Assembly (NCBI GenBank): GCA_021802945.1 | Contig: JAJZRE010000005.1 | Coordinates: forward strand, 9,574 to 66,768 | DNA length: 57,195 bases | Source of the DNA: Pseudomonadota bacterium | GTDB lineage: Bacteria; Pseudomonadota; Gammaproteobacteria; Burkholderiales; Thiobacillaceae | Reading direction: 5' to 3' | Shown: positions 32,014 through 45,519 of the stretch, one piece after another | Numbering within the stretch: the stretch's first letter is position 1 | How the letters are laid out: each line of letters opens with the position of its first letter | The notes under the pieces: model-generated | The model's database searches: none | What the model was told of the DNA's origin: nothing | What the model saw: only the letters and a program-made list of their open reading frames with translations | Program-made: the position numbers and the translations under genes

Positions 32014-33327
32014 TCAGGCGGTGAGTTTGCCGCGCCAGTAGGCGGCGCGGGCGGTCAGGTCGTCGCTATCCAGGTCGACCAGGCGGCGTTCGTTCAGTTT
32101 CAGCTTGCCGTCGACCCAGACGTGGGTGACGTGCTCGCGTCCCGCAACGTAAACCAGGTGCGAGACGGGGTCAAACACCGGCTGGCCGGACAGGGCATGC
32201 AGGTCGACCGCGACCAGGTCGGCGCGCTTGCCGGGGACGATGCTGCCGATCTGGCTGTCGAGGTTGAGCGCGCGGGCGGCGTCCAGGGTGGCGGCTTTCA
32301 GCGCGGCGGCGGCGGGCAGGGCGGCGGCGTCGCCGCTGGCACCCTTGGCCAGCAGGGCGGCCAGGCGCATCTCGCCGAACAGGTCGAGGCGGTTGTTGCT
32401 GGCGGCGCCGTCGGTGCCGAGGCCGAGGTTGACCCCGGCACGCAGCAAATCGCCGATCGGCGCGATGCCGGAGGCGAGTTTCAGGTTCGACGTCGGGCAG
32501 TGCGCCACGTGGCAGCCGTGTTGGGCCAGCAGCCCGATTTCGGCTGCGTCCACGTGCACGGCGTGGACGCCGATGAAGTTGGGCCCCAGCAGTCCCAGCC
32601 GGGCCAGCCGTTCCAGCGGCCGTACCCCGTACTGCTTCAGGCTGTCCCGGATTTCGTCGGCGGTTTCGTGGATGTGGGTGTGGACGGGCAGGCCGAGCTG
32701 CTCGGCCAGCGTGTTGATGCGGCCGAACGTGGCATCCGAAACGGTGTAGGGCGCGTGCGGGGCGAAGGCGAAGGCGAGCAGCGGCTCGTCCTTCAGTTCG
32801 TCGCGCAGGGCGAGTCCCCTGGCCAGGTAGTCGTCGGCGTCCGAGGCGTAGGCGCTGGGGAATTCCATCACGATCATGCCCAGCGTGGCGCGCATGCCCG
32901 CCTGCATATACGCTTCTGCTGCCGCCTGCGGGAAGAAATACATGTCGTTGCTGGTGGTGATGCCTCCCGCGAGCATCTCGGCGGCGGCGAGCAGGGTGCC
33001 GTCGCGCACGAAGGCCTCGGACACGTGCTGTTTCTCGGCCGGCCAGATCCGCTGGTTGAGCCAGTCCATCAGCGGCAGGTCGTCGGCAAAGCCGCGCAGC
33101 AGCGACATCGCCGCATGGCCGTGCAGGTTGACGAGGCCGGGGATCAGCGCGCGGCCGGGCAGGGCGAGCGTCTGCCCGGCCGCGTAGCGGGCCTGCGCGG
33201 CGTCGGCGGGCAGCACGTCGAGGATGCGGCCGTCCTGCACGACGACGGCGTGGTCGGCCAGGGTTCCTGCGGATTCGACGGGTACCACCCATTGCGGCAG
33301 GAGAAGAAGGTCGGCGGGGGCTTTCAT
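32014..33327 (-). CDS. mtaD: TRZ/ATZ-family amidohydrolase, MTA/SAH deaminase-like
   Basis: A 437-residue metal-dependent deaminase of the amidohydrolase superfamily. Metal ligands are visible in [14 protein letters not shown], in [10 protein letters not shown], in GVHAVHVD and in [15 protein letters not shown]. It probably deaminates 5'-methylthioadenosine or S-adenosylhomocysteine, recycling the by-product of methyltransferases such as UbiG, its operon neighbour. Exact substrate preference cannot be read. It is divergent from gyrA with ~125 bases between. Confidence 0.88.
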   Translation of the reverse strand: MKAPADLLLLPQWVVPVESAGTLADHAVVVQDGRILDVLPADAAQARYAAGQTLALPGRALIPGLVNLHGHAAMSLLRGFADDLPLMDWLNQRIWPAEKQHVSEAFVRDGTLLAAAEMLAGGITTSNDMYFFPQAAAEAYMQAGMRATLGMIVMEFPSAYASDADDYLARGLALRDELKDEPLLAFAFAPHAPYTVSDATFGRINTLAEQLGLPVHTHIHETADEIRDSLKQYGVRPLERLARLGLLGPNFIGVHAVHVDAAEIGLLAQHGCHVAHCPTSNLKLASGIAPIGDLLRAGVNLGLGTDGAASNNRLDLFGEMRLAALLAKGASGDAAALPAAAALKAATLDAARALNLDSQIGSIVPGKRADLVAVDLHALSGQPVFDPVSHLVYVAGREHVTHVWVDGKLKLNERRLVDLDSDDLTARAAYWRGKLTA

Positions 33328-33452
33328 GGTGGCGTGGATTCTCGCCGTTTACGATTGGATTGGCAAAGGCGGCCGTGGTTTGGCAAAGGCGGGCGGGCGC
33401 GCCAGCCATGCTAAAATCGCGGGCTTTGAAGCCTGATAAATAAAAGCCGGTT

Positions 33453-36002
<2,550 letters not shown>

Positions 36003-36015
36003 GGAGATCCTGAAA

Positions 36016-37095
36016 ATGACAATCTACAACTTCAGCGCCGGTCCGGCCGTGCTGCCAAAAGATGTCCTGCTGCAGGTGCAGGCCGAACTGGTCGACTGGC
36101 ACGGCAGCGGCATGTCGGTGATGGAAATGAGCCACCGCGGCAAGGAATTCATGGGCATCGCCGCCGAGGCGGAGGCCGACCTGCGCGAGCTGATGGGCAT
36201 TCCCGCCCACTACAAGGTGCTGTTCCTGCAGGGCGGCGCGTCGAGCCAGTTCGCGATGGTGCCGATGAACCTCTTGCGCGGCAAGGCCGGCGCCGATTAC
36301 CTGAACACCGGCGAGTGGTCGAAAAAGGCGATCAAGGAAGCGAAGAGGTACGGCGCGGTGAACGTGGTGGCGTCGAGCGAGGACAGGAACTTCAGCTACG
36401 CGCCGACGCAGGACCAGTGGAAGCTCGATCCCGACGCGGCCTACGTGCACTACACGCCCAACGAAACCATCGGCGGCGTGGAGATGTTCTGGACGCCGGA
36501 GACCGGCAGCGTGCCGCTGGTGGCCGACATGTCGTCGACCATCCTGTCGCGCCCGATCGACGTGTCGAAGTTCGGCCTGATCTATGCCGGCGCGCAGAAG
36601 AACATCGGCCCGGCCGGCCTCACCCTCGTCATCGTGCGCGACGACCTGATCGGCGAGACGCTGAAAGGCACGCCGACCATGTTCGACTACAAGATCCACG
36701 CCGACAACGATTCGATGTACAACACGCCGGCGACCTTCGCCATGTACACGGCCGGGCTGGTGTTCAAGTGGCTGAAGAAGCATGGCGGCCTTGCCGCGAT
36801 GGAAAAGACCAACCGCGAGAAGGCCAGCCTGCTGTACGACTATCTCGACGCGACCGACTTCTACAATTCGCCGGTGGCACGCGACAACCGCTCGCTGATG
36901 AACGTGCCGTTCACGCTCAAGGATGCCGCGCTCGACGAAGCCTTCCTCAAGGGCGCCAAGGAACGCGGCCTGATCCAGCTGAAGGGTCACCGTTCGGTCG
37001 GCGGCATGCGCGCCTCGATCTACAACGCCATGCCGGTCGAGGGCGTGCGTGTGCTGGTCGAGTACATGCGCGACTTCGAGAAAAGCCATGGCTGA
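36016..37095 (+). CDS. serC: Phosphoserine aminotransferase
   Basis: A 359-residue PLP enzyme converting 3-phosphohydroxypyruvate to phosphoserine; it also serves pyridoxine synthesis. It opens IYNFSAGPAVLPKDVL, and the PLP lysine lies in YAGAQKNIGPAGLT. RSLMNVPFTL and GHRSVGGMRASIYNAMP close the C-terminal domain. GAGGAGATC precedes the ATG. It overlaps the dehydrogenase gene by eight bases, pairing consecutive steps of serine synthesis. Confidence 0.97.
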   Translation: MTIYNFSAGPAVLPKDVLLQVQAELVDWHGSGMSVMEMSHRGKEFMGIAAEAEADLRELMGIPAHYKVLFLQGGASSQFAMVPMNLLRGKAGADYLNTGEWSKKAIKEAKRYGAVNVVASSEDRNFSYAPTQDQWKLDPDAAYVHYTPNETIGGVEMFWTPETGSVPLVADMSSTILSRPIDVSKFGLIYAGAQKNIGPAGLTLVIVRDDLIGETLKGTPTMFDYKIHADNDSMYNTPATFAMYTAGLVFKWLKKHGGLAAMEKTNREKASLLYDYLDATDFYNSPVARDNRSLMNVPFTLKDAALDEAFLKGAKERGLIQLKGHRSVGGMRASIYNAMPVEGVRVLVEYMRDFEKSHG

Positions 37096-38263
37096 GCCGC
37101 GCAGGATCCTCACGCTCAACGCCATTTCCGCACGCGGACTGGCGCGACTGCCGGAGCACTACACCGTCGGTGGCGACATTGTCGACCCGGACGGCATCCT
37201 GGTGCGCTCGGCCAGCATGCACGAGATGGACATTCCCGCTTCGGTGCGCGCGATCGCCCGTGCGGGCGCGGGGACCAACAACATCCCGGTGAAGAAGCTG
37301 TCGGAGCGCGGGGTGCCGGTGTTCAACGCGCCGGGCGCCAACGCCAACGCGGTGAAGGAGCTGGTCATCGCCGGCATGCTGATCGGCGCGCGCAACCTGG
37401 TGCCGGCGCTGAAATTCGTCGAAGACCTGTCCGGCAGCGATGAGGACATGCACAAGGCGACCGAGGCCGGCAAGAAGCGGTTCGCCGGCATGGAACTGCC
37501 GGGCCGCACGCTCGGCGTGATCGGTCTTGGCGCCATCGGCTCCACTATCGCCGAAGCCGCGATCAGGCTTGGCATGAACGTGGTCGGCTTCGATCCCGCG
37601 ATCACGGTCGACGCCGCGTGGCGGCTGCCGTCGCAGGTCAAGCGTGCGGAGAATGTGGAGGACGTGCTGCGCATGGCCGACTTCGTCACCCTGCACGTGC
37701 CGCTGCTGGATGCCACCCGCAACCTTGTCAACGCCCAGCGCATCGGCGTGATGCGTCCCGGCGCGGTGCTGCTCAACTTCGCGCGCGAAGGCGTGGTCGA
37801 CAATGCCGCGGTGATCGAGGCGCTCGACGCCGGCAAGCTGCATGCCTATATCTGCGACTTCCCGGCCAACGCGCTGAAGGGCCACGCCAGGGCGGTGGCG
37901 CTGCCGCACCTGGGCGCGTCCACCGAGGAAGCGGAGGAGAACTGCGCGGTGATGGTGGCCGAACAGCTCGCCGATTACCTGGAAAACGGCAACATCCTCA
38001 ACGCCGTCAACTTCCCCAACGTCAGCATGGCGCGCGAATCCGCGTACCGCATCGCGATCGCCAACGCCAACGTGCCGAACATGGTGGGCCAGATTTCGTC
38101 GCTGCTCGCCGCTGCCGGCCTCAACATCCACAACATGGTCAACAAGTCGAAGGGCGACATGGCCTATACGCTGGTCGACGTCGACAGCGCCGTGACCGCT
38201 GCGGTGATGCAGCAACTGGCCGCAATCCCGGGTGTGCTTGCAGTGAGGTATTTGCCCGCATGA
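37088..38263 (+). CDS. serA: D-3-phosphoglycerate dehydrogenase-like protein with ACT domain
   Basis: A 391-residue D-2-hydroxyacid dehydrogenase. The NAD-binding motif GVIGLGAIGSTIAEAA is followed by the catalytic Arg (NFAREGVVDN), Glu and the His in ALPHLGAST. The C-terminus is an ACT-type regulatory domain (NMVGQISSLLAAAGLNIHNM). It would make the substrate for SerC, whose gene overlaps it by eight bases. It is of the short type common in this neighbourhood. The stop overlaps the pheA start (ATGA). Confidence 0.92.
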   Translation: MAEPRRILTLNAISARGLARLPEHYTVGGDIVDPDGILVRSASMHEMDIPASVRAIARAGAGTNNIPVKKLSERGVPVFNAPGANANAVKELVIAGMLIGARNLVPALKFVEDLSGSDEDMHKATEAGKKRFAGMELPGRTLGVIGLGAIGSTIAEAAIRLGMNVVGFDPAITVDAAWRLPSQVKRAENVEDVLRMADFVTLHVPLLDATRNLVNAQRIGVMRPGAVLLNFAREGVVDNAAVIEALDAGKLHAYICDFPANALKGHARAVALPHLGASTEEAEENCAVMVAEQLADYLENGNILNAVNFPNVSMARESAYRIAIANANVPNMVGQISSLLAAAGLNIHNMVNKSKGDMAYTLVDVDSAVTAAVMQQLAAIPGVLAVRYLPA

Positions 38264-39354
38264 CGGACGACGCACAGGGCGCGCCTGGCGCACAGGCTGA
38301 ACTTGGCGCACTGCGTGCGCGCATCGACAGCATCGACGATGCCCTCCTGCAACTGGTGTCGGAACGTGCGGGCATCGCCCAGCAGGTGGGACGCAGCAAG
38401 AAGGGCGACAAGATCTACCGCCCCGAACGCGAAGCGCAGATTGTCCGGCGCCTGCGTGAAGCCAATCCCGGCCCGCTCTCGGGCGATACTGTCGAGCGGC
38501 TGATCCGCGAGATCATCTCGGCCTGCCGCGCGCTGGAACAGACCACCCGAATCGCCTATCTCGGCCCTGCCGGCACCTTCAGCCAGCAGGCGGTGCACAA
38601 GCACTTCGGCCACGAGGCGGAGGCGCTCGCCGAGAATGACATCGACGCATGCTTCCAGGCGGTGGAGACCGGACGCGCCGATTTCGCCGTGGTGCCGGTG
38701 GAAAACTCGACCGAGGGCGCGATCGGCCGCACGCTCGACCTTATCGTTGCCAGCGAGCTGAGAATCTGTGGCGAAGTGATGCTGCCGATTCATCAGAACC
38801 TGATGCGCAAGCATGGCGGCCTCGCCGGCATCCAGCGGGTGTATGGGCACGCGCAGTCGCTCGCGCAATGCCAGCAGTGGCTCAGCCGCCATCTACCCGC
38901 AGCCGAACGCATCAGCGTCGTCAGCAACAGCGAGGGCGCGCGCCGGGCCGCGGCCGAGCCCGACGCTGCCACGCTGGGCTCGGCCGCGGCCGCGGAACTG
39001 TATGGCCTCGCCGTGGTGGAGGCGCGCGTCGAGGACGAGGCCAGCAACACCACGCGTTTTCTGGTGGTGGGTCAGAGCGACGCTGCGCCGTCCGGGCGCG
39101 ACAAGACCTCGCTGGTGATGAGCACGAAGAACGAGCCGGGCGCGGTGGTCAAGCTGCTGCAGCCGCTCGCCGACGCCGGCATTTCCATGAGCAAGCTCGA
39201 ATCGCGCCCGGCGCGCTCGGGCAACTGGGAATACCTGTTTTTCGTGGTTTGCCAGGGCCACCGCCAGGATGCCAACCTGGCTGCGGCCCTCGCCGAAATC
39301 GGCGCGCGCGCCGCCTTCCTCAAGATTCTCGGTTCCTATCCCGCCGCATCGTGA
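38260..39354 (+). CDS. pheA: Chorismate mutase/prephenate dehydratase (P-protein)
   Basis: A 364-residue bifunctional enzyme for phenylalanine synthesis. The AroQ mutase domain covers about residues 15-100 (RARIDSIDDALLQLVSERAG). The prephenate dehydratase domain follows with RIAYLGPAGTFSQQAV and the catalytic Thr in DEASNTTRFLVVG. The C-terminal ACT domain has SLVMSTKNEPGAVVKLL and the Phe-binding SKLESRPAR. The ATG at 38260 overlaps the serA stop, and its own stop shares one base with hisC. Confidence 0.96.
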   Translation: MTDDAQGAPGAQAELGALRARIDSIDDALLQLVSERAGIAQQVGRSKKGDKIYRPEREAQIVRRLREANPGPLSGDTVERLIREIISACRALEQTTRIAYLGPAGTFSQQAVHKHFGHEAEALAENDIDACFQAVETGRADFAVVPVENSTEGAIGRTLDLIVASELRICGEVMLPIHQNLMRKHGGLAGIQRVYGHAQSLAQCQQWLSRHLPAAERISVVSNSEGARRAAAEPDAATLGSAAAAELYGLAVVEARVEDEASNTTRFLVVGQSDAAPSGRDKTSLVMSTKNEPGAVVKLLQPLADAGISMSKLESRPARSGNWEYLFFVVCQGHRQDANLAAALAEIGARAAFLKILGSYPAAS

Positions 39355-40505
39355 TGAATTGTTGTGACCTTGCGCCGCCGCACGTGCGCGCGATTGCCCC
39401 GTACCAGCCCGGCAAGCCCATCTCCGAACTCGCGCGCGAGCTGGGATTGAACGAGGCCGACATCGTCAAGCTGGCGTCCAACGAAAATCCGCTCGGCCCC
39501 AGCCCCATGGCGCTGGCGGCGGCGCAGGACGCGCTCTACGACATGGCGCTGTACCCCGACGGCGCGGGCTTTGCGCTGAAGGCGAAGCTGTCGGAAAAGC
39601 TGGGCGTGGCGCAAAACCGGATCGTGCTGGGCAACGGCTCGAACGACATATTGGACATGGCGGCGCGCGCCTTTCTGGCACCCGGCACGTCAGCGGTCTA
39701 CGCACAGCACGCCTTCGCGGTGTACCCGATCGCCACGCAGACCGTGGGCGCGCAGGGCATCGCGGTGCCGGCGAAGGACTATGGCCACGACCTCGCGGCG
39801 ATGCGCGCGGCGATCCGCGACGACACCCGCGTGCTGTGGATCGCCAACCCCAACAATCCGACCGGCACTTTCCTGCCGTGGACGGAGATCGAAGCCTTCC
39901 TCGAAACCGTGCCGTCTCAGGTGCTGGTGGTGCTCGACGAGGCCTACGGCGAATACCTGCCGACCGATGACCGTTGCGATACGCTCGCGTGGATCGAGCG
40001 CTTCCCGAACCTGCTGATCAGCCGCACCTTCTCCAAGGCCTACGGTCTCGCGGGCTTGCGCGTCGGCTACGGGGTCGGACATCCCGACGTGATCGGTCTG
40101 CTGAACCGGGTGCGCCATCCCTTCAACGTCAATGCGCCCGCGCTGGCGGCCGCCGAAGCCGCGCTCGACGACATCGAATTCCTGCTGCGCAGCTATGCGC
40201 TGAACAGCGCCGGCATGGTGCAGCTGGTCACTGGGCTGGCCGAGCTGAAGATCGACACGGTCCCGTCGAAAGGCAATTTTCTGCTGGCGAAAGTCGGCGA
40301 CGCGGCGCGCATCAACACCGAATTGCTGAAGCGCGGCGTCATCGTGCGTCCTGTCTCCGGGTACGGCCTGCCCGAATTCCTGCGCGTGTCGGTGGGGCTG
40401 GCCGGGCAGAACGCCCGTTTCCTCGACGCGCTGAGCGTGGTTCTTGCCGCTACAGCGGCTTTGGAACCACGGCCTGACCCTGGCGGTCGGAGAGCCAGCC
40501 TGTGA
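39354..40505 (+). CDS. hisC: Histidinol-phosphate/aromatic aminotransferase
   Basis: A 383-residue class I/II PLP aminotransferase. LASNENPLGPSP, WIANPNNPTGTF, VLDEAYGEYL and the PLP lysine in SRTFSKAYGLAGLRVGYG are visible. HisC-type enzymes in this aromatic block often transaminate prephenate or phenylpyruvate as well as histidinol phosphate; context favours the aromatic role. It shares one base with pheA and overlaps tyrA by four. Confidence 0.93.
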   Translation: MNCCDLAPPHVRAIAPYQPGKPISELARELGLNEADIVKLASNENPLGPSPMALAAAQDALYDMALYPDGAGFALKAKLSEKLGVAQNRIVLGNGSNDILDMAARAFLAPGTSAVYAQHAFAVYPIATQTVGAQGIAVPAKDYGHDLAAMRAAIRDDTRVLWIANPNNPTGTFLPWTEIEAFLETVPSQVLVVLDEAYGEYLPTDDRCDTLAWIERFPNLLISRTFSKAYGLAGLRVGYGVGHPDVIGLLNRVRHPFNVNAPALAAAEAALDDIEFLLRSYALNSAGMVQLVTGLAELKIDTVPSKGNFLLAKVGDAARINTELLKRGVIVRPVSGYGLPEFLRVSVGLAGQNARFLDALSVVLAATAALEPRPDPGGRRASL

Positions 40506-41365
40506 TCGTCGACACACTCGCCCTCGTCGGCACCGGCCTGATCGGCGGCTCGTTCGCGCTGGCGCTGAAGCAGGCCGGCGCGGTGCGCGAGGTGCTGGGC
40601 GTCGGGCGGAGTCCCGCGCGGCTCACCGTCGCGCGCGAACTCGGCCTGATCGACCGCGCCGTCGGCTGGGACGAGGCCGGGCAGGCCGACTGCATCCTGC
40701 TGGCGCTGCCGGTCGGCGAGACCGAAGTCACGCTGAGAAACCTGGCGCCGCATCTCAAGGCTGGCGCCATCGTCACCGACGCCGGCAGTACCAAGGCCAA
40801 CGTGGTCGAAGCGGCGCGCGCCGCGCTGGGCGGCCGGTTTGCCGACTTCGTCCCGGGCCATCCCATCGCCGGCTCCGAGCAAAGCGGCCCCGGTGCCGCC
40901 CGCGCCGACCTCTTTCGGGGCAAGCGCGTGGTGCTGACGCCGCAGACCGACACCCGCGCCGAAGCGGTCGCCACCATGCGCATGCTGTGGGAAGCGGCAG
41001 GCGCGCAGGTCGAGACGCTGGACGCCGCGCTGCACGACCGCATCTTCGCGGCGGTGAGCCATTTGCCCCACCTGGCGGCGTTTGCGCTGGTGGACGAACT
41101 GGCGCAGCGCGCGGATGGCGACGCCTTCTTCCGCTTCGCCGCCAGCGGGTTTCGGGATTTCACCCGCATCGCCGGCAGCAGCCCGGAAATGTGGCGCGAC
41201 ATCGCGCTGGCGAACCGCGAAGCCTTGTTGACTGAACTGGATGCCTACGTCACTGCGCTGCAAGCGCTGCGGAGCGCCGTCTCGGCCGAGGATGCCGAGG
41301 CCTTGCTGGCCATTTTTTCGCGTGCCCGCGAGGCACGTAATCACTGGGCTCACAAAAAACCTTGA
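40502..41365 (+). CDS. tyrA: Prephenate dehydrogenase
   Basis: A 287-residue NAD(P)-dependent enzyme for tyrosine synthesis. A GTG start is used ([17 protein letters not shown]). The Rossmann motif [23 protein letters not shown], and the active-site His in [14 protein letters not shown] are clear. It overlaps hisC by four bases and aroA by one. Cyclohexadienyl versus strict prephenate specificity cannot be decided. Confidence 0.95.
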   Translation: MIVDTLALVGTGLIGGSFALALKQAGAVREVLGVGRSPARLTVARELGLIDRAVGWDEAGQADCILLALPVGETEVTLRNLAPHLKAGAIVTDAGSTKANVVEAARAALGGRFADFVPGHPIAGSEQSGPGAARADLFRGKRVVLTPQTDTRAEAVATMRMLWEAAGAQVETLDAALHDRIFAAVSHLPHLAAFALVDELAQRADGDAFFRFAASGFRDFTRIAGSSPEMWRDIALANREALLTELDAYVTALQALRSAVSAEDAEALLAIFSRAREARNHWAHKKP

Positions 41366-42660
41366 TGGAATATCTCGATCTACCCGCAAGCAGCGCCGCG
41401 CGAGGCACGGTGCGCCTGCCAGGTTCCAAAAGCATTTCCAACCGCGTATTGCTGCTGGCAGCGCTGGCGAAAGGCACGACCATCGTGCGCGCGCTGCTCG
41501 ATTCCGACGACACCCGGGTCATGCTGGACGCCTTGCGCGCGCTGGGCGTGGGCGTGGCGCGGGTGAGCGATTCCGATGACTATGAAATCACAGGGGTGGG
41601 CGGCGCGTTTCCGGTGAAGCAGGCCGAGCTGTTTCTCGGCAATGCCGGCACCGCGTTCCGTTCGCTGACGGCCGCGTGCGCCCTGTCGGGCGGCGAGTAT
41701 GTGCTGAAGGGCGTCGCGCGGATGCACGAGCGGCCGATCGGCGACCTGGTCGACGCCTTGCGGAAGCTCGGCGCGCGCATCGACTATCTCGGCCAGGAGG
41801 GCTTTCCGCCGCTGAAGATCCATCCGGCGGAGATCGCCGGCGACACCACCGAGGTGCGCGGCAACGTGTCGAGCCAGTTTCTGACCGGCCTCCTGATGGC
41901 GCTGCCGCTGCGGCAGCGCAACACCACGATCGAAGTCGTCGGCGAACTGATTTCCAGACCCTATATCGGGATCACGCTGGCGATGCTGCGCCGCTTCGGC
42001 GTGGACATCGCGCGCGACGGCTGGCAGCGCTTCGGCGTCCCGGCGACGGCGCGCTACCGGAGCCCGGGCGAAATCTGGGTGGAGGGCGACGCCTCGTCGG
42101 CGTCCTATTTCCTCGCCGCGGGCGCCATCGGCGGCGGGCCGGTGCGGGTGCAGGGCGTGGGCCGCGACAGCGTGCAGGGCGACGTGCGCTTTGCCGACGC
42201 GCTGGCCCAGATGGGCGCGCAGATCGACATGGGGCCGAACTGGATCGAGGCGTCTGCGCCCGGGAATGGCCGCCTGAAGGCGATCGACCTCGACTGCAAC
42301 GCCATCCCCGACGCCGCGATGACGCTGGCGGTGGCGGCGCTGTTTGCCGACGGCACGACCACGCTCAGAAACATCGCCAGCTGGCGGGTGAAGGAAACCG
42401 ACCGCATCGCGGCCATGGCGACCGAGCTGCGCAAGATCGGCGCCACGGTGGAGGAAGGCGCGGACTTCATCCGCATCACCCCGCCTCACGCCTCACGCCT
42501 CACGCCTCACGCTGTAATCGACACCTACGACGACCACCGCATGGCGATGTGCCTGTCGCTGGTGTCGCTCGGCGGCGTGCCGGTGCGGATCAACGACCCG
42601 GCGTGCGTGAACAAGACCTTCCCCCAGTATTTCAAGGTTTTCGCGGGGATCGCCCAATGA
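41365..42660 (+). CDS. aroA: 3-phosphoshikimate 1-carboxyvinyltransferase (EPSP synthase)
   Basis: A 431-residue enzyme joining PEP to shikimate-3-phosphate. The N-terminal [48 protein letters not shown] and the C-terminal [15 protein letters not shown] identify it. Shortly before that last motif a heptanucleotide tandem repeat encodes [12 protein letters not shown], an unusual Pro/His insertion. The chosen ATG at 41365 overlaps the tyrA stop. Its stop overlaps cmk by four bases. Confidence 0.96.
   Translation: MEYLDLPASSAARGTVRLPGSKSISNRVLLLAALAKGTTIVRALLDSDDTRVMLDALRALGVGVARVSDSDDYEITGVGGAFPVKQAELFLGNAGTAFRSLTAACALSGGEYVLKGVARMHERPIGDLVDALRKLGARIDYLGQEGFPPLKIHPAEIAGDTTEVRGNVSSQFLTGLLMALPLRQRNTTIEVVGELISRPYIGITLAMLRRFGVDIARDGWQRFGVPATARYRSPGEIWVEGDASSASYFLAAGAIGGGPVRVQGVGRDSVQGDVRFADALAQMGAQIDMGPNWIEASAPGNGRLKAIDLDCNAIPDAAMTLAVAALFADGTTTLRNIASWRVKETDRIAAMATELRKIGATVEEGADFIRITPPHASRLTPHAVIDTYDDHRMAMCLSLVSLGGVPVRINDPACVNKTFPQYFKVFAGIAQ
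42483..42510 (+). repeat. Four tandem GCCTCAC heptamers inside aroA
   Basis: GCCTCAC is repeated four times without error within the coding frame. Seven is not a multiple of three, so loss or gain of one unit would shift the aroA frame about 50 codons before its end. Confidence 0.95.
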
Positions 42661-43328
42661 GCGCCGCGTCCGGCTCCATCCCGGTCATCACCATCGACGG
42701 CCCCTCGGCCTCGGGCAAGGGAACGGTCGCCGAGCGGGTCGCGGTGGCGCTCGGCTTCCATTTTCTCGACAGCGGCGCGCTCTACCGGCTGACCGCGCTG
42801 TCGGCGATGAAGCACGGCGTGGCGCTCGACGACGAGGCGGGCGTGGCGGCGCTGGCGGCCGCGCTGCCGGCCGCCTTCCGCGACGGCGCGGTGTGGCTGG
42901 CGGAAGAAAACGTGACTGACGCCATCCGCGCCGAAATAGTGGGCGAGGGCGCCTCGAAAGTGGCGGCCCTGCCGGCGGTGCGCGCGGCGCTGCTCGACCG
43001 CCAGCGCGCCTACCGCCAGCCCCCCGGCCTGGTGGCGGACGGCCGCGACATGGGCACGGTGGTGTTCGCCGACGCGGCAACCAAGGTCTTCCTCACCGCC
43101 AGTGCCGCGGCGCGTGCCGAACGGCGCTATAAGCAGTTGATCGAAAAGGGGAACTCTGCTAATCTACCAAGCCTTGTTGCGGATATGCGGGCCCGCGATG
43201 CGCGCGATGCCGCCCGCACCGTTGCACCGCTGAAACCCGCGCCGGATGCGCTGCTGCTCGATACGACCCATATGGATATCGAGTCGGCGGTGCAGGCGGT
43301 GCTGGCGCATTACCGCAGCAGGCAATGA
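42657..43328 (+). CDS. cmk: Cytidylate kinase
   Basis: A 223-residue nucleoside monophosphate kinase phosphorylating CMP and dCMP. P-loop [17 protein letters not shown] at the start, [12 protein letters not shown] for nucleotide binding, and [25 protein letters not shown] are typical. It overlaps aroA by four bases and precedes rpsA, a very common order in proteobacteria. Confidence 0.96.
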   Translation: MSAASGSIPVITIDGPSASGKGTVAERVAVALGFHFLDSGALYRLTALSAMKHGVALDDEAGVAALAAALPAAFRDGAVWLAEENVTDAIRAEIVGEGASKVAALPAVRAALLDRQRAYRQPPGLVADGRDMGTVVFADAATKVFLTASAAARAERRYKQLIEKGNSANLPSLVADMRARDARDAARTVAPLKPAPDALLLDTTHMDIESAVQAVLAHYRSRQ

Positions 43329-43412
43329 AGTAATTATCCGTGCCAGACCTGTGCCCGCAGGCTGGCGATGTGCAACCAACCCCGTCCTCACCGACGGACA
43401 AGAAGGTTTTTA

Positions 43413-45134
43413 ATGTCTACTGCTACCGCTACTTCCGCCCCCGAATCCATGGAAAGCTTTGCCGCCCTGTTCGAGGAATCCCTCGAACACCAGGAGATGC
43501 GCCAGGGTGAAGTCATCACCGCCGAAATCGTCGGCATCGACCACAATTTCGTGACGGTGAATGCCGGCCTCAAATCCGAGAGCCTGATCCCGATTGAAGA
43601 ATTCAAGAACGACCAGGGCGAGATCGAAGCCAAGGTCGGCGATTTCGTCGCGGTCGCCATCGAGTCGATCGAAGACGGCTTCGGCGCCACCAAGCTGTCG
43701 CGCGAGCGCGCCAAGAAGCTGGCCGCGTGGCTGGATCTGGAAGCCGCGATGAACGAAGGCCGCATCGTCACCGGCATGGTGCAGGGCAAGGTCAAGGGCG
43801 GCCTGACGGTGCTGGTGGGCGGCCTGCGCGCCTTCCTGCCGGGTTCGCTGGTCGACATGCGTCCGGTCAAGGACACCACGCCCTTCGAATACAAGGAAAT
43901 GGAATTCAAGGTCATCAAGCTCGACCGCAAGCGCAACAACGTCGTGGTGTCGCGCCGCGCCGTGCTGGAAGAGACCATGGGCGCCGACCGCGAGGCCATG
44001 ATGGAGAACCTGAAGGAAGGCTCCATCGTCAAGGGCGTGGTCAAGAACATCACCGACTACGGCGCGTTCGTGGACCTGGGCGGCATCGACGGCCTGCTGC
44101 ACATCACCGACATGGCCTGGCGCCGCGTCAAGCACCCGTCCGAAGTGGTGCACGTCGGCCAGGAACTGGAAGCCAAGATCCTGCGCTACGACACCGAGAA
44201 GAACCGCGTCTCGCTCGGCATCAAGCAGCTGGGCGACGATCCGTGGGTCGGCATCGCCCGCCGCTACCCGCAAGGCACCCGCATGTTCGGCAAGGTCGCC
44301 AACCTGACCGACTACGGCGCGTTCGTCGAGATCGAGGAAGGCATCGAAGGCCTGGTGCACGTCTCCGAAATGGACTGGACCAACAAGAACGTCAGCCCCT
44401 CCAAGATCGTGCAGCTGGGTGACGAAGTCGAGGTCATGGTGCTCGACATCGACGAGGACAAGCGCCGCATCTCGCTGGGCATGAAGCAGTGCAAGTCGAA
44501 CCCGTGGGAAGACTTCGCGATGAACCACAAGAAGGGCGACAAGGTTTCCGGCGCGATCAAGTCGATCACCGACTTCGGCGTGTTCATCGGCCTGCCGGGC
44601 GGCATCGACGGCCTGGTCCACCTGTCCGACCTGTCGTGGAGCGTGCCCGGTGAAGAGGCCGTGCGCAACTTCCGCAAGGGCCAGGACGTGGAAGCCGTGG
44701 TGCTGGGCATCGACCTCGAGCGCGAGCGCATCTCGCTCGGCATCAAGCAGCTCGAAGGCGATCCGCTGACCAGCTACGCGACCGGCCACGAGAAGGGCAG
44801 CATCGTCAAGGGCACCATCAAGACCGTGGAGCCCAAGGGCGCCACCGTGCAGCTGGACAGCGACATGGAAGGCTACCTGCGCGCATCCGAGGTCTCGCGC
44901 GATCGCGTCGAGGACATGCGCAGCCACTACAAGGAAGGCGACGAGATCGAGGCCATGATCATCAACGTCGATCGCAAGAACCGCGTGATCAACCTGTCGA
45001 TCAAGGCCAAGGACATGACCGAGCAGGATGCGGCGATGAAGAAGTTCTCTGCCGAATCCGCAGCGGCGGCCAGCGGCTCGACCAACCTCGGCGCGCTGCT
45101 GAAAGCCAAGCTCGACAACAAGAACGCCGAGTAA
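43413..45134 (+). CDS. rpsA: 30S ribosomal protein S1
   Basis: A 573-residue mRNA-binding ribosomal protein with six S1 repeats. Repeats 3-6 are most obvious, each with a [22 protein letters not shown] opening and GLVHVSEM or related strands ([40 protein letters not shown]). AGAAGG precedes the ATG at 43413. IhfB follows after three bases. Confidence 0.97.
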   Translation: MSTATATSAPESMESFAALFEESLEHQEMRQGEVITAEIVGIDHNFVTVNAGLKSESLIPIEEFKNDQGEIEAKVGDFVAVAIESIEDGFGATKLSRERAKKLAAWLDLEAAMNEGRIVTGMVQGKVKGGLTVLVGGLRAFLPGSLVDMRPVKDTTPFEYKEMEFKVIKLDRKRNNVVVSRRAVLEETMGADREAMMENLKEGSIVKGVVKNITDYGAFVDLGGIDGLLHITDMAWRRVKHPSEVVHVGQELEAKILRYDTEKNRVSLGIKQLGDDPWVGIARRYPQGTRMFGKVANLTDYGAFVEIEEGIEGLVHVSEMDWTNKNVSPSKIVQLGDEVEVMVLDIDEDKRRISLGMKQCKSNPWEDFAMNHKKGDKVSGAIKSITDFGVFIGLPGGIDGLVHLSDLSWSVPGEEAVRNFRKGQDVEAVVLGIDLERERISLGIKQLEGDPLTSYATGHEKGSIVKGTIKTVEPKGATVQLDSDMEGYLRASEVSRDRVEDMRSHYKEGDEIEAMIINVDRKNRVINLSIKAKDMTEQDAAMKKFSAESAAAASGSTNLGALLKAKLDNKNAE

Positions 45135-45137
45135 TCC

Positions 45138-45422
45138 ATGACCAAGTCCGAGCTGATTGCTCAACTGGCGGCGCGGCATTCGCAATTTTCGGTTGCGGAT
45201 ATCGAGATGGCGGTGAAAACGATCCTCGACGCGCTGGCGAAAAACCTGTCGCGCGGGGAGCGCATCGAGATCCGCGGTTTCGGCAGCTTCAGCCTGAGCT
45301 TTCGCCCCGCCCGCCTCGGGCGCAATCCCAAGTCGGGCGAGCGCGTGCAGGTGCCGGCCAAGTACGTGCCGCACTTCAAGGCCGGCAAGGAGTTGCGCGA
45401 CCGGGTGGATTTTCCGCTTTAA
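45138..45422 (+). CDS. ihfB: Integration host factor subunit beta
   Basis: A 94-residue DNA-bending protein. It opens [18 protein letters not shown], has the beta-arm consensus [21 protein letters not shown], and ends [15 protein letters not shown]. The gene follows rpsA directly and ends before a strong terminator. IHF may also serve the integrase of the nearby element. Confidence 0.97.
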   Translation: MTKSELIAQLAARHSQFSVADIEMAVKTILDALAKNLSRGERIEIRGFGSFSLSFRPARLGRNPKSGERVQVPAKYVPHFKAGKELRDRVDFPL

Positions 45423-45438
45423 GTGGGTCAGGGGCATT

Positions 45439-45470
45439 GAAAACGGCGCGGATTGCGCCGTTTTCTTTTT
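45439..45470 (+). terminator. Intrinsic terminator of the rpsA-ihfB unit
   Basis: GAAAACGGCGC/GCGCCGTTTTC with a five-base loop, followed by T5. It closes the long gyrA/ser/aro/rpsA/ihfB run. Confidence 0.9.
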
Positions 45471-45519
45471 CTATTGCCCCTGCAAAGGTAGAATGGGCGC
45501 CGACCACACGCGATCATTC

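Noticed and set aside
43410-45437. A 675-codon minus-strand frame opposite rpsA
   Set aside because: Repetitive antisense of the S1 repeats rich in Asp/His/Val; no start signal and no domain.
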